In this document: piece after piece, positions 34,973-46,793 of the stretch
How the letters are laid out: every line of letters begins with the position of its first letter
Position numbering within the stretch: the first letter of the stretch is position 1
Source: Zea mays
Taxonomy: Eukaryota > Streptophyta > Magnoliopsida > Poales > Poaceae
Reading direction: 5' to 3'
DNA length: 64,000 nt
Assembly: GCF_902167145.1 (NCBI RefSeq)
Contig: NC_050101.1
Span: forward strand, 129,734,990-129,798,989
Notes under the pieces: model-generated
Databases searched by the model: none
What the model was told of the DNA's origin: nothing
The model's input: the letters and a program-made list of their open reading frames with translations, nothing else
Program-made: the position numbers and the translations under genes

Positions 34973-37900
34973 AATAAATGTACTAAAGTTTTAGATGATG
35001 CCAGAGCTAAAGATATTTTAATCATATAGGATCTCTCCAAACTGGGAACATGCAGTCAGGGATATAAGAACAAACCATTCGACCACGGAACTCAGGGTGT
35101 AGAACTCGACTTTTTGCTGTCACGTACTTCCGATCCTGAACAACACAAGTATAATGAACACTGTTATCTATGTGAAACAGGTCGATGCTAACTATAGATG
35201 AAAACAATATTTAATACATAGTAAACTGTAAAACCCTGCAACTGTTTTCCTCGAATAAGCATGACATCTGTGTACCATTGCATTATGAGAAAGGCCAAAA
35301 TAGCCAAGTGCAACCACCATGCCCAACGATAACCTTACATACACGACCAAAAAACAAGGCAAGCCTTACATAACTAACACAATTTTAAGATAAGATATGG
35401 CTCTTGAATGGTCACATTGATTAGAGGAGGTGCAGGGTACACGTATATATAGGCAAGTATTCCTATGGGCTGGTTTATAGAAATAGGATCAATCGAGGAT
35501 ATCATTGCCTATCTCTAATCATCTTAGCAAATATACAAGAGGCAAAAGGCCTAAGCCGTCAGACAAAAGGGCCCAACCGTGTGAGCCTAACATATGTCTA
35601 ACAATTCCTAGATGAGAAGCATCAAAGGCACAAAAAGGACAAAAAATATATACACTAGGAAAGTCTATCAACTAAAATGTCATGTTACCAGTAAAAAATA
35701 GTTCAGAAGTAAAATGTCATGTTACCAGTAACACTTTCATTATAGATGCATAAGTAGATGGCCTTCCAATTCCAAGTTCTTCTAGCTTTTTAATCTGGAG
35801 ATAACAAGGCGCAATATAAAAATCTGAACTAATAGAACCGAATAAAAATAAATATCGTTTTATTGCAGAAATGAGCAGTGCTCAAAGTAAACAAGTGAAA
35901 AAATAAGCCATAGAAGGTTATTGCTTACCAATGCACCCTCAGAATATCGTGGTGGTGGTTTAGTGAAGTGCTGGCCAAGATGCACGTTAACAGGAAACAC
36001 CAAGTCCTTAACCTGGTAAGGAGATGAATTACGTAATGGAGTAGTTAAATGATAACAAATAATCTGCAGTAGCCTGAGAAAGAAAGAGGATAAAGAAATG
36101 GAATTGTCACTGCAACCATTAATTTCGACAAGGCCTCAAAGTTACACTCATGCACACAATCTCCCTCAGAGCTGTCAATGCATGGACTGGCCTGATCATC
36201 CTAAAAGTAGCAAAGCGTATTGTTAATGAGTAAGAATAAGTTTGTAAACTGAAAAGGTAGCAGAAAGTTCTTCACAAAGTGCAACTGACAACCATGCTTC
36301 CATTCAAGCTAAGTCCTCCTTATCAACAGCCCACTAAAAACATCTCAATCCACAACATAAGAAACCAAGAATACTGATGAATCAGTACAAATTCATGCAT
36401 CTCGGCAATAGGAAGGTTATGTCCCAAGGCAAAAGAAAGTAAACTCCATAGAGAAATTTAACAAAAAACAATACAAGGTCATACAATGTCACACATTATG
36501 TTCTACACAACAATTTAACATAAACAATATGCTGTAGTGCATATCAGAGGAGGCCAAGTGGAACCGGACATCTGTCTTTCCATGTGCCAACCACTTTAAG
36601 AAATGTTGAACTGATACAGGTCTAGTGTAAATAAATTACAAAGTTTGTGAGTCCGACAAGTAAAACAACAAACCAATAACTAAAAAGAAAATCAGTGGTC
36701 ACGCCTAGGGATACATTACAATAGTACATCATACACCACAAATTCATAATATGAATATCACAAAGTATTAAAACGAGGTTATAAACTACTAAAAGAAAAC
36801 CATTTTTAAGAAACAAATTAGTGAGAAGTCTTACTTAAAAGTAGAGGAAGTACTTGTACTGGTTTACATTTTGTAAAAAAGTTAGCTTATCTCATGTTCT
36901 AACCCATATAACATGCGAGAAAAAATCAGAAAAAAAAAGGATGGGCTAGTCTGATATCCAGATGTCACTTTGACCTAGACATTATAATTCATATCTGCAT
37001 CTAATCAGAACCCGATATTTGTTTTCCATACCATAAAAATGACTGCGCAAACATAGCAGACAACTAGGTACATAATATCTGACCGGGTTGTACTCATACC
37101 CTAATGACAAGTAAAAGATCATGTAGATGCGAAAAGGCTATGGCAGAAACAATTGGCCCCTGAACCATCAAACAATGTCGTTGATGCATTATTCAACACA
37201 TCAAAAAAAATGCCGTCAGGCTTGTCAAAGCTTGATAGAAGTAGCACAGGCAGAAATTAAAATCCATAGACGAAGCAAGAACCAAATACAAAATAAATTA
37301 AGAACACACCTCATAGACAGCTCGGTATCCCTTGAAGTCCAGTTTTGATGCAGTGGAATGAAAATTCATCTCTCCTTCAGGAATGCCAACATCCACTTGA
37401 ATCTAGAGAGCAAGGATGTAACTTGGTGGAAAGCTTAAAATATTGAAATTTACAAAAGGGAAACAATGTACAAAGAATTTTAACATGTTTCATAATCATG
37501 CTAGAGAATGAGGGAAATCACATTTACTATCTACTATAACACCAGATGTGTTTAAGACAAAAAAAATATTGATGACAACAGCTAAAATGAAGTTCATAAG
37601 CTGTGGTCCTTTAGTTCCATAGGATGATAGGAATGCAAATATTAGTTTGAACCTCTTGAAATTACCATACTTGGCTTCTTTTTTATAGAAGGAAAGCTTA
37701 CTATTCCTTTACTTGTAAAATTTTATATGTAGTCATTTTTCACCAAGGCAAAGATAGCTCTAGCAAGCACAACTGCATGGCACTTCCCCTCCCGCCTCTT
37801 GGCCTCCCTCCTCCACCCCTTCGCCTCCTTTCTCTGGCCGGCGCCTCAGCCCCTTCATCCGGCAGCCTCACACCGGTTCTTATTCCAAGGCTGGTGGCCA

Positions 37901-40900
37901 CTACCCTTCCCTCCCCGGCGTCGGCCGCTTCCCCTATCCCTTCCCGCTCCCCAAGTTCCTTTCCCAGTGGACGTTCGAAGGCTCAGCGTTGGAATGAGGA
38001 CGGCGGTTCGTCTTCTGCGAATCTGCGGTTGCTCTAGGTCGCAGTGAGGTCCAGCGCTCCTTCAAGGATGTGATGTTGGCTGTGAAGCCTCCTGACCCTG
38101 GTGGTGCTGGCGGTGTTGATGCTGATGATGGCTGGGTGAGAGTTGAAGGTCGCCGCGCTCGACGTCGGGCTTCTAACCGTTCCACGGGCAATATGATAAG
38201 AAAATAAAGGGGTGACCTACAATAAATTAGAAATAAAACAAACACCCTAAAAACTGCAACATGTACCCTCAAATAGCAGCAGTTTCTGGCTGCTGCAAAT
38301 TCCTCATACATGCCAAGTTAAACTTATCAAGGTTTCTTTAACCAATGTAACTTTGTACACCCATAATTCGTAGCCATTATCATCATGAAGAATAAAATCA
38401 ACCACATAGAAAAATGAAGCACGGGAGTAACCAACCATCTCAGTTCTGGAAGCTTCCATTTGGCAAGCCATTGTCCTTTTCCATATTAGAGTGTACAGTT
38501 TTAGAGAATCATCATCAAGTATTCCAACCAATGATGCTACAAGAGAAATAGTGTTGCAACCATATGTTAGAAGTCAGATATAATACTGAGTCGCTTCACT
38601 TGACTGAAATAAACTATAGATATTAAAGGTGTTCATGTGATCCAATAAAACATGCTGGTTGTAGCACAGATAATGTAATTACCAACTGATTCATGGTCAT
38701 TTATAGAGCATGTTCCACAGCCAGCTGAGCCCTTTGGGCTGCTTTAGCACCATAACAGTACAGTCATGTTATTATACCTCTTTGTTAGATTGTATCATGT
38801 ATCCAGCCCACTATGGTGCTGCTACTGGTATCTAGACACATTTCCTGAAGTATGGTGTATTGCAGCCAGTCGATCAGTTTCGTGGATCCAGCTCATCCGA
38901 ACATGGTCTGCAAACTCAACAAATCGTTGTATGGTCTGAAGCAGGCACCCAAGGCTTGGTACAGTTACTTTGCCTCCTTGGCCACCCTGGTCTTTGTCGA
39001 GGCCAAATCAGACAAAGCGTTGTTCATCTATCGCCGAGTTGGTGACTCTGTTTATCTCATGTACATCGACGACATTGTCCTCACGACCTCCAGTCCTGCC
39101 TTTTGCAGAGGACCATCTCAGCCTTGTAGCAGGAATTTGCTATGAAAGATCTGGGACAGCTTCATTACTTCTTGGGCATTATCGTTGAGCACCAACCCCA
39201 CAACTTGTTCCTTCAAAAGCAGGTGTACACTCTAGATCTCCTTGAGCAGGCTGGCATGGCTGATTGCAAGCCTTGCTCCACCCCGATACCCAGGCTAAGG
39301 TCTCCTCCGCCTCTGGTGCCCCTGTCAGTGATCCCACTGCGTACCAGAGCCTCGCTGGCGCTCTCCAGTACCTACCTTCACCAGGTCGGATATTTCCTAT
39401 AGTCCTATGCTACTCAGCGGGTGTGCCTACATATGCATGATCCTCGGGAGTCGCACCTCATTGTGTTGTGAAACGAATTCTCCGGTACCTCCAAGACGCC
39501 CTCGACTACGACCTTCTTCTCTGGTATTCCTCGACGTCAGCACTCTTCCTGGGCGGCAACCTCGTCTACTGGTCATCGAAGCGGTAGGCTATCATCTCCC
39601 GCTCGAGTGCCGAGACCAAGTACCACGTCGTGGCTAATGGTGTGGTTGAAACGTGCTGGCTTCGGCAGCTCCTTCTAGACCTTCGCAGTCATGTCTCCAA
39701 CAACACCCTCATCTACTACGACGATATCAACGCCATTTATCTCTCCACCAACCCCGTCTAGCACCAGCAGACAAAGCATGTTGAGATCGATCTCCACTTC
39801 GTCCACGAGTGTGTTGCCATTGGTGATGTTCGCGTCCTTCATGTGCCGACGACTTCCTAGTTCGCCAATATCTTCACCAAGGGCATCCCTATGTCGGTGT
39901 TCTCGAAGTTTTGCTCCAGTCTCAACATCTATCGTCGCTAGAGTTTCGACTGCAGAGGGGTATTAAGAGTGTATTGTTTTCCTATTGGGCCTAGTGCCCT
40001 AGTCCTTGTATCCAGCCCACTATGGTGCTACTACTCGTATCTAGACACATATCCTGAAGTACTATTCTATTTTCCTTTTCCCCAATACTCTTTAAAGTTC
40101 AAACTGTAAGGAACAGCTAGCTGCCCATACCAAGCATGCCCAAAACACAGAACACAGTATCCTCCGTTATGGGGAGACATTTGACATTTCTAACTCCTAA
40201 GTGCCATATTCAGCACTCTAGAATAACCAAAGGAGTGTCTGAGGTTGAATTATGAAGCATAAATCATACAACCCATATTGCTATACATGAAATATGGAAA
40301 CCAAGAAACCAACCAGTACATCGCATATCCTGTAAAGAACTAACAATATCTTGGTGGTGATCCATGAATATGAGATTGTAGAACTACAGCATCCATGGAC
40401 AGTATGCATGCACTTGCTCAAAATTGTTTGCTAGGAGATGGTTAGCAGCTGCAATTGAGAAAAATGTGATAAATCAACAAAAACACAGCGAGAGTCATTA
40501 CATGGCGGCCTCCTTATACTGGTGGGCCTAATGGCTTCATGGGCTTCTTGAGCATTTTTCACCTTCTTTAAATACTTCCTAATGTCCTCCGAAACGTACT
40601 TCTGACCATATCTGAAGAAAATGCTAATTAACATAGGAATACATGCCAGAAACCATAATCAGATATAGATCATGACACCAAGTCCTAGAATCACAAAATA
40701 CTGGTTCTCTCAAAACTGGAGTCAAAGATCATTAATCAGCATCTTAAAACGGGTCGTTCAACAACTTGAACCCTCTTACCGTGTTGACAAAGTACCTTAA
40801 GTGTCCAGAGTTTCGGCCAGTTAAAGAGTTAAAGTACTCAATTAAAAACCTTGAACTTGAATAATATGTCTTACAATTGTAGGTCAAGTTTCGAAAAGAT

Positions 40901-43900
40901 GAGTGGCTGAAAAATTTCCATTAGTACAACCAAATCACTTAGGAAGTTAGAACTAATCTAATAACAAGTTCCATGTCGAAGAAGAGCAATTAGCACCAAT
41001 TTAATATCAGAACAAATAGACTTAGCAGCTTGTTCGGAGAGGAAGTTGTATACCTTTCTTTAACTAGTGAACGAATGTCCTCCACAGCTCCATCAGAAAT
41101 CTTCAAGGGGTCAAACAAGTCAACATGGTATTAATTAATGAAACAAATAATGCACCAAGCATATTGGATTCTCAAGAATCTCTGTTGGAGTGAATGAAAA
41201 CCCTAATAGGTACATGGGATGCAGTATTACAAGTATCACATATACTCTATGGACTCTAGGCCCATAACACACACATACAAGTAGTCTACCCCCCCCCCCC
41301 CCCCCGCACCCGCATTCAAAACTCTAGCCACGACAAATGTTGAGACTGGACCGAAAATTCAAAAACAAGGAGGGAAGACCCTTCGTGAAAATGTCGACAA
41401 ACTGCGAGCTCATTGATACGTGATGAACATGAGCAGAAGCCTTTGTCATGTATCATTGCATCGTACATATAGACTTCAACTAAGTCAGCATAACAGTCAT
41501 GAAATGTTTCATGTTGGAGTTACTATTTTGAACTTCCTCTAAGTCACAAGTAGAAATTTAAATACTCTCCCATCATCATGACGTAAATTGTGGTCTGGTT
41601 GCAGTGGTGAGTGCTACTCCACCAAGTCACCAGGTCTGGGGTTCTCCGCAGTGCGGGGGTAAGGCTTGCCTCGGTTAATCCCTTCCCCATGACCCCACAC
41701 AAAGTGGGAGCTTCCGGGCACCGGGTCATCCTTTATATCTTCCATAGCATATTAGAAACATGAACTTTTTAAGCAGACTAGTTTTGACTATGAAATCCTA
41801 AATCGTCCACTTTGCAGCCTTAAACTATTCAAAACGTGACAATAACACCTTAATGTAGAATATATTCAACAAAGTACCAACAAATGTGTGGTTAGGTAGT
41901 ATTCATAATAAAAGCTTAAAAAGTGTAGTTTTCTTGAAGCTTATGCAAAAGGAGTGCAGTTTTGCTCAATTTAATGCATCATTTAAAGGTCCTCCTGTCC
42001 AGCACTCCAGCTTCCTACCCACTGGTTTAGTCAGAAAGCAGCATGACAATTTTGATTGTTTTGAAGTAAATGCACTAAATTTAGACCATATGACCAAAGA
42101 AGATGATGTTTCTGAAATTTAAAATATACAGTAAAGCATTGAGAACAAGTGTTGTGGAACATATGCACCAATAAACAGTAAATCTATGTATGCCATCAAA
42201 AAGCCTGATGTTACTTACATGGAACCCATCAGTTCTTATGTACGTTATTAACCCAGTTGTTTCTTCTGAGGAAAGGTTGATACCCTCATAAAGGTTTTGG
42301 GCAATCTGTTAGTCATATAATGAGTCACATGAGCCAACACAGACTCATACATACAAATACAATACATAACGAGTCAAGCAGAAACAACCTTCATGGTATA
42401 TCCTGCAGTAAAATGGAGTTTGTTTGCTGCATCCTGCTGAAGGCTGGATGTAATATATGGCAATGGAGGATTCTTGTGAATTTTACTTCTTTTAACACCT
42501 AAAACTTCAAATGTAGAAGAATGAATCATCTTTTCTATAGCTTGCGCTTCTTCTTGAGAGGGTATGGAAAGTTGATCCAGCTTTTTTGAATTCAAATGCT
42601 TTATACAGAATGGAATACATGTGGCATTTGAAGGATCTGCTGATTGTATTTTGAAGTCTGTCTGTACTGTCCAGTACTCATGTGCCTTAAACTGTTCTAT
42701 TTCAGCTTCTCGATCGCACACAAGGGCCAAAGCAGCAGATTGGACCCGTCCAGCTGATTGGCAACCAGGCAACTTCCTCCACAGAAGTGGTGATATGCCA
42801 AACCCAATTAGATAATCAAGGGAACGGCGTGCAAGATAAGCATTGACTAAGTCCATGTCAATATACCTCGGGGACATTAAAGCCTTCTTTATTGCATCCT
42901 CAGATATTTCATGGAAAACAACTCTTGCAACAGTCACATCAAAACCCAGTACACCTTGTTGTTCAAGCATTTCTTTGATGTGCCAAGCAATCGCTTCACC
43001 TTCACGGTCAGGATCAGATGCAAGAATTAAATTTTCTGCTCTGGAGAAAAAGGAACATTTGTAAAAAAATAGCAATGTGTTATTAACTCAACACAAGGTG
43101 TAAAAGCAATCAGCAACATGTGTCTAGAACTATTACCTTTCATACTATTAGCTTAGTTGATTTCAAAATAATAAACTACCACTAGTATAAGCAGAACTCC
43201 AGTCTTAGGGAAAAGGGTTAGATTACACAATTGACGTTGCCAAAAGATATGTTCAGATACAGTTCAAACTTCAAACTACGGTTGAGGCCATTTTGAGCAT
43301 TTTGATAAGCATTCAAGTATAAAAATAAACAAAACTATACAGTAGTTTTTCTATATGTGGTCAACCGCAGACCATTATTAAAGTATAACATGTATGATGT
43401 ATCAAAGTTACAAAACAATCTCACCAACAAATAATACTCAAGTATATTACAGCGATAACTGGTGAAAGTAATACCACGATCAAAACAATAATGTGTCAGC
43501 ATACACAGATGACAATAGTGATACTTTTACATAGAAGAATATAAAAATAAGAAACATAAACACTCAAATTACCTGCAACAAAAATAAGAAACCTGAATAC
43601 TCAAACTATCTGCAAGGAAAGCCTAGCTTAGAAAACATATCACCAAATGAACCAACTACTGACGTATTCCATATTTTCCAGCATGCCATCAATGACTAAT
43701 TTGCAGAAATTATGTGGACTGGAGTCATTGTTGAATACAATAGAAGATCATGGAGACAAACATACATGCGAACATATCGAATGTTACAGCAATTACTTCT
43801 ATAATGATAGGTCTACTCGATTTTGTGTTTCTTTGTCTCTGTAATTAGAAGAGCAGCTAATGTGTATAAACCTTTGACAAAAAATGAGAAGATGTTTTAT

Positions 43901-45717
43901 ACAGGTGGAGAACATGTGTAATCAAAGCGTATGTATGTTTTAGTGAAGTTCAAGAATGCATCCACACTACACGCTACAAAAAACATACCTTTGCAGTGCA
44001 ACTTTAATGCTCTTAAGGTGTGTCCAGGCAGCAGCAGGCACCTCCCAGACCATGCTGAAGTCATCATCGGGGCGGACAGATTTAGATCTACCTGCTAAAT
44101 CTCTCACATGACCATAGCTTGGTAACACTTCATACATGTCCCCAAGGTACTTCTGAATAACTTTTGCTTTTGTGGCTGATTCCACAACCACAACTGATTT
44201 GGCTCTGGGAGGATACAATGGCACCAGTGGCTTTTTCTCAATAACTGAACCATCAATAGAGGATTGCATACAAATTTCAGGTACAGAAGAAGCAGCAGAA
44301 ACCTCTGCTTTTGACTTTGCCCTATTATTTACTTTTTTCTCTTTGAAACTATCAGCACCCCTTTTCAATTTACAATTATCAGTCTTCTTGTTTTCTTGGT
44401 TCGTGCTAATATTATCAGACGTCTTTGTTGCAGCTTTACGAGTTCTAGCAAATATCCTCTTTTTATTGGTATGTACTTCCTTTTCTTTCATATCTCCATC
44501 AACTTCCTTTTTGCTTCCTCTTGAACTCTTCCTCTTGGCAGTGTCAGTCTTAGCATCAGTAACACTCTTGCTGTTGTTACTAGTAGATGTTGAAGCCTCA
44601 TCAACAATGGTGCTACATGTAGCTAATGTGCTTTGGCATTTCTCAGATCTATGAAGCAAACTATGTGCAACACTTCCGTCTTTCCTTCTCATATTTAGAT
44701 TACTGAATGAAATCTTATTTTTAACAAGAAACCTTATTTTTTTACTGTATGTAGTTGAGAATGGTCGTGAATTGCCAATATTATTAGCCTTTAAAGCAAT
44801 TCCACAGCTGGCTGTGGCTCTGAAACATACAGAACTATAGCTGCCAAAGAGCCGAGGAGTAATAAAGGCACTACTTTTGGGCTGTAAGGCAACCCCAAAA
44901 TTATTTCTTGAAGATATTTTCCTTGTTGAATTGCTCCTAAATGCAACCCCACACATTTTACAAGGGCGGAAAGGTGAAAAGGGCCAGGGTGAAGAAGAAT
45001 ATCTCTGAAACACCTCGAATTGAAGCTGAAAAGAAAATAAATAGACAACACAAAAAACAAGCACAACTCAAATGAAACATTATACCAAATTATAACAGGT
45101 AGAATCATGAAAAAAAATCATTCCCTCCCATTCTCATGATCACTTGGGGAAAAAACAGAAAGACAAAGGGCAAAAGTCATTGTTATCTTCATAAACATTC
45201 CTCATCAAACAGAAAAATAGGCGCCCCATATTCAGTAAATGTCCGTAGTTGAATAATTATTTAAGGATAAGTAGATGAAACAAAAGAAAAATAAGGTGAT
45301 CGACACAATAGTGGTTGATGGTATCTGGTTCGTTTTAATCCTTGCAAATCAGGCTTGCACATTGTTGTGCAATGGCAAAGGATGTCTTTCTCTCTAACCA
45401 GGGGATAATATTTTGATATGCGCCATGACATAGCTCCGCCACAAAACCTTGTTGTTTCGCAAAGCCACCTTGTTTTATTGTTTTAAGAGAAAAGGAACGA
45501 GGCTCTATGTGGCTCACGGGTAATACAACGAACAGGTGGCGTTCACGCCGCACCACCATGCACATCAGACACTTCCGGACGTGATAAATTCTCATCAGAA
45601 TGACAGAGAGCCACTCACCATTGCGGGCGGCGGCGGCAGCAGCGATAGCGCGTGGATGACGGCGCGGTGTCGCTGGGCGTATCCGTGCGGGAGGAGGCGG
45701 CGGAGCTGGAGAGCCAT
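28306..45717 (-). CDS. organellar DNA topoisomerase I, type IA (TopA-like), 21 exons
   Basis: Relaxes negatively supercoiled DNA by single-strand passage; plant TopA homologues act in mitochondria and/or plastids. Exons: 45717-45619, 45025-43989, 43040-42389, 42305-42219, 41100-41054, 40611-40502, 38536-38436, 37402-37310, 36200-36117, 36012-35929, 35794-35726, 35135-35076, 34379-34308, 33326-33219, 32569-32493, 32326-32243, 32084-31973, 31478-31389, 28866-28801, 28726-28631, 28428-28306. All introns are GT-AG, phases agree and the sum is 3351 nt (1116 residues plus stop). Residues 1-33 are Arg-rich and acid-free, like a targeting peptide; about 34-300 is a low-complexity linker. TOPRIM begins VVVVESATKAKVIQKYLG (Glu315), with DPDREG at 388-393. 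The catalytic tyrosine is Tyr618 in GLITYIRTD. A Cys zinc ribbon (CRICPSCSEG...GCDRHPKC) and Lys-rich C-terminal repeats follow. Nothing essential looks missing. Confidence 0.93.
29031..29481. mobile_element. MITE in intron 18 of the topoisomerase gene
   Basis: AGAGTATCTTCACCAGAT at the left pairs with the inverted right end AGAGCATTTTCACCAGAT (16 of 18). The interior is non-coding. Superfamily not settled. Confidence 0.6.
29538..30091 (+). mobile_element. 5'-truncated L1-type LINE in intron 18
   Basis: Encodes the zinc-binding C-terminus of plant LINE ORF2 (CLLCDQEETVQHLL, then WKRRN) with stops. It ends in a short A-run and is flanked by TCATTACGTA (29528-29537) and TCATTACATA (30092-30101), a probable 10-bp target duplication with one mismatch. 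Confidence 0.75.
30231..30597. mobile_element. AT-rich MITE in intron 18
   Basis: TTATTAAAACG at the left is matched inverted by GTAGTTTTAATAA at the right. The interior is full of GTTTAAACG palindromes at both ends (30275-30310 and 30550-30590). Confidence 0.5.
30868..31138. mobile_element. hAT-like MITE in intron 18
   Basis: GGACTGTTCGGTTG at the left and CGAACCAAACAGCCCC at the right form imperfect terminal inverted repeats of a common grass type. No coding capacity. Target duplication unclear. Confidence 0.55.
33608..34190 (-). mobile_element. two LINE 3' ends in tandem, intron 13
   Basis: On the minus strand a 3'-terminal LINE ORF2 fragment (WIIWKHINRCVFEG, about 33950) ends in a T-run (plus strand) at 33733. 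A second copy of the same 3' tail, sharing the ACGCAGGAGA(A/G)CTGCG motif, spans 33608-33730 with its own A-tail. Either two insertions at nearly one site or a tail duplication. Confidence 0.65.
34907..34968. repeat. (TA)31 microsatellite in intron 12
   Basis: Sixty-two bp of uninterrupted TA repeat. Confidence 0.98.
37770..38205 (+). mobile_element. GC-rich LINE ORF1-like fragment in intron 7
   Basis: A Pro/Ser-rich leader is followed in another frame by SFKDVMLAVKPP and DDGWVRVEGRRARRR, a motif of grass LINE ORF1 proteins. It stands out from the AT-rich intron by base composition. Confidence 0.5.
38798..40075 (+). mobile_element. Ty1/copia fragment in intron 6, flanked by 55-bp direct repeats
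   Basis: Contains a copia RT segment (NKSLYGLKQAPKAWY, YIDDIVLT) and the frameshifted RNase H region to about 39960. A nearly identical 55-bp sequence (TGTATCCAGCCCACTATGG...) lies at 38798-38852 and 40007-40061 and probably represents LTR remnants. Gag, protease, integrase and most of RT are missing. It is antisense to the host gene. Confidence 0.75.
41289..41305. repeat. poly-C tract in intron 4
   Basis: Seventeen consecutive C residues; length is error-prone in sequencing. Confidence 0.95.
41590..41740 (+). mobile_element. probable tRNA-derived SINE in intron 4
   Basis: TGGTTGCAGTGGTGAG resembles a pol III A box and GGTCTGGGGTTCTCCGC a degenerate B box. They are followed by GGGGTAAGGCTTGCCTCGG and CTTCCGGGCACCGGGTC, a 3' part I recognise from a common grass short element. 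Confidence 0.5.
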
Positions 45718-45776
45718 GGCCAACAAGGGGCGGCCACGAGCGCGCTCAGGGGAGGAGAGACATTGTTTCTTTCGGC

Positions 45777-45795
45777 TAGGGTTTAGCTAGGGTTT
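45777..45795 (-). promoter_or_regulatory. two telo-box cores upstream of the topoisomerase ATG
   Basis: On the minus strand AAACCCTA occurs twice with 3-bp spacing, 60-79 nt upstream of ATG 45717. Telo-boxes are typical of plant housekeeping and replication-linked promoters. No TATA box is evident nearby. Confidence 0.5.
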
Positions 45796-46105
45796 TACGG
45801 GCGAAGCGGGAGCGGATTGCGAGGCGGCGGTGCCGAGGAAGGAGCAGCGGAACCAGATTGACTGCAGTACTGCAGGCTGCATTGCCCACGTTCATTCTAA
45901 ATCTAACGGTTCTCCAATGCAATTTTTTTTCCTGACAATCTGATTGCGGGAAGAATATGTTTGTAACTAGAATATAAGGCTATTCACCGTAGAGATTTCG
46001 TAGCACTCTTTAGAGTGATCTCTATCCCTCGCTCGTACATTAAAAATCCGAAGAACTAACCGACTGTTACCCTAAATGTACAGTTCTTCAGGTTCATCTT
46101 TAGCC
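45796..46105. other. promoter side of the topoisomerase gene
   Basis: No coding sequence seen. It is followed by the truncated end of the Ty3 remnant C1. Confidence 0.5.
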
Positions 46106-46793
46106 CTACACCTTCTGGTTTGTTCCAGGACCTGGCACAAGTCTTTTATATGTCCCGGTGGATGTAGACTTAACTACGACATCGTCGATGTAAATCTCCA
46201 CGAGATTCCCTATCAGGTCATGGAAAATGTAGTTCATGGCACGCTGGTATGTAGTTCTGGCATTCTTCAACCCAAAAGTCATGACCACATACTCGAATAA
46301 TCCTACCGAGCCTGGTACCCGGAATGTGGTTTTGTGCACGTCTTCCCGGGCCATGAAAATTTGGTTGTACCAAGTATTTCCATCAATGAAGCTCAATATC
46401 TTGTGGCCGACAACTGCGTTGATCAACACTTCTGCGACCGGCATGGGGTATTTGTCCATTGGTGTGGCCCTGTTGAGTCTCTGAAATCCACGCATACCCT
46501 CCACCAGCCATCCTTCTTTTGAATGAGTACCACACTAGAAATCCATTCAGTATACCGACACGCCCTCATGAACCCTGTCTCCAACATTTGCTCTACCTCT
46601 TGACTTCATGCAGTACTTCATCCTTCATCAACCGTGCTCGTTGCTGAAAAGGCTAAAACCCCATCTTCAGCGGGAGTACGTGCTCTACAATGCTCCTGCC
46701 AAGCCATGGCATCTCCATGTAATCCCAAGCAAATCAATCCGAATATTCCTTTAGCAGGCTTATCATCGGCTCTCTTAACTCTGGGTCTAACCA
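46106..46793 (-). pseudogene. Ty3 RT fragment (remnant C1, 3' part)
   Basis: On the minus strand: NRATPMDKYPMPVAEVLINA, then FGLKNARTTYQRAMNYIFHD and YIDDVVVK (the catalytic box, as Y-I-D-D), with stops and a frameshift upstream. It is truncated at 46106. At 46793 the frame is cut by insert D and resumes at 48199. Confidence 0.8.

Noticed and set aside
41590..41740. A tRNA gene
   Set aside because: The A and B box matches are degenerate and no cloverleaf can be drawn; a SINE fits better.
43967..45064. Single-exon start at 45064 for the topoisomerase
   Set aside because: The first 13 codons are intron sequence; an AG acceptor at 45027-45026 and a targeting-peptide exon at 45717-45619 in matching phase give a better model.
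45335..45595. Minus-strand 86-codon frame
   Set aside because: Lies within intron 1 of the topoisomerase gene and has no recognisable domain.
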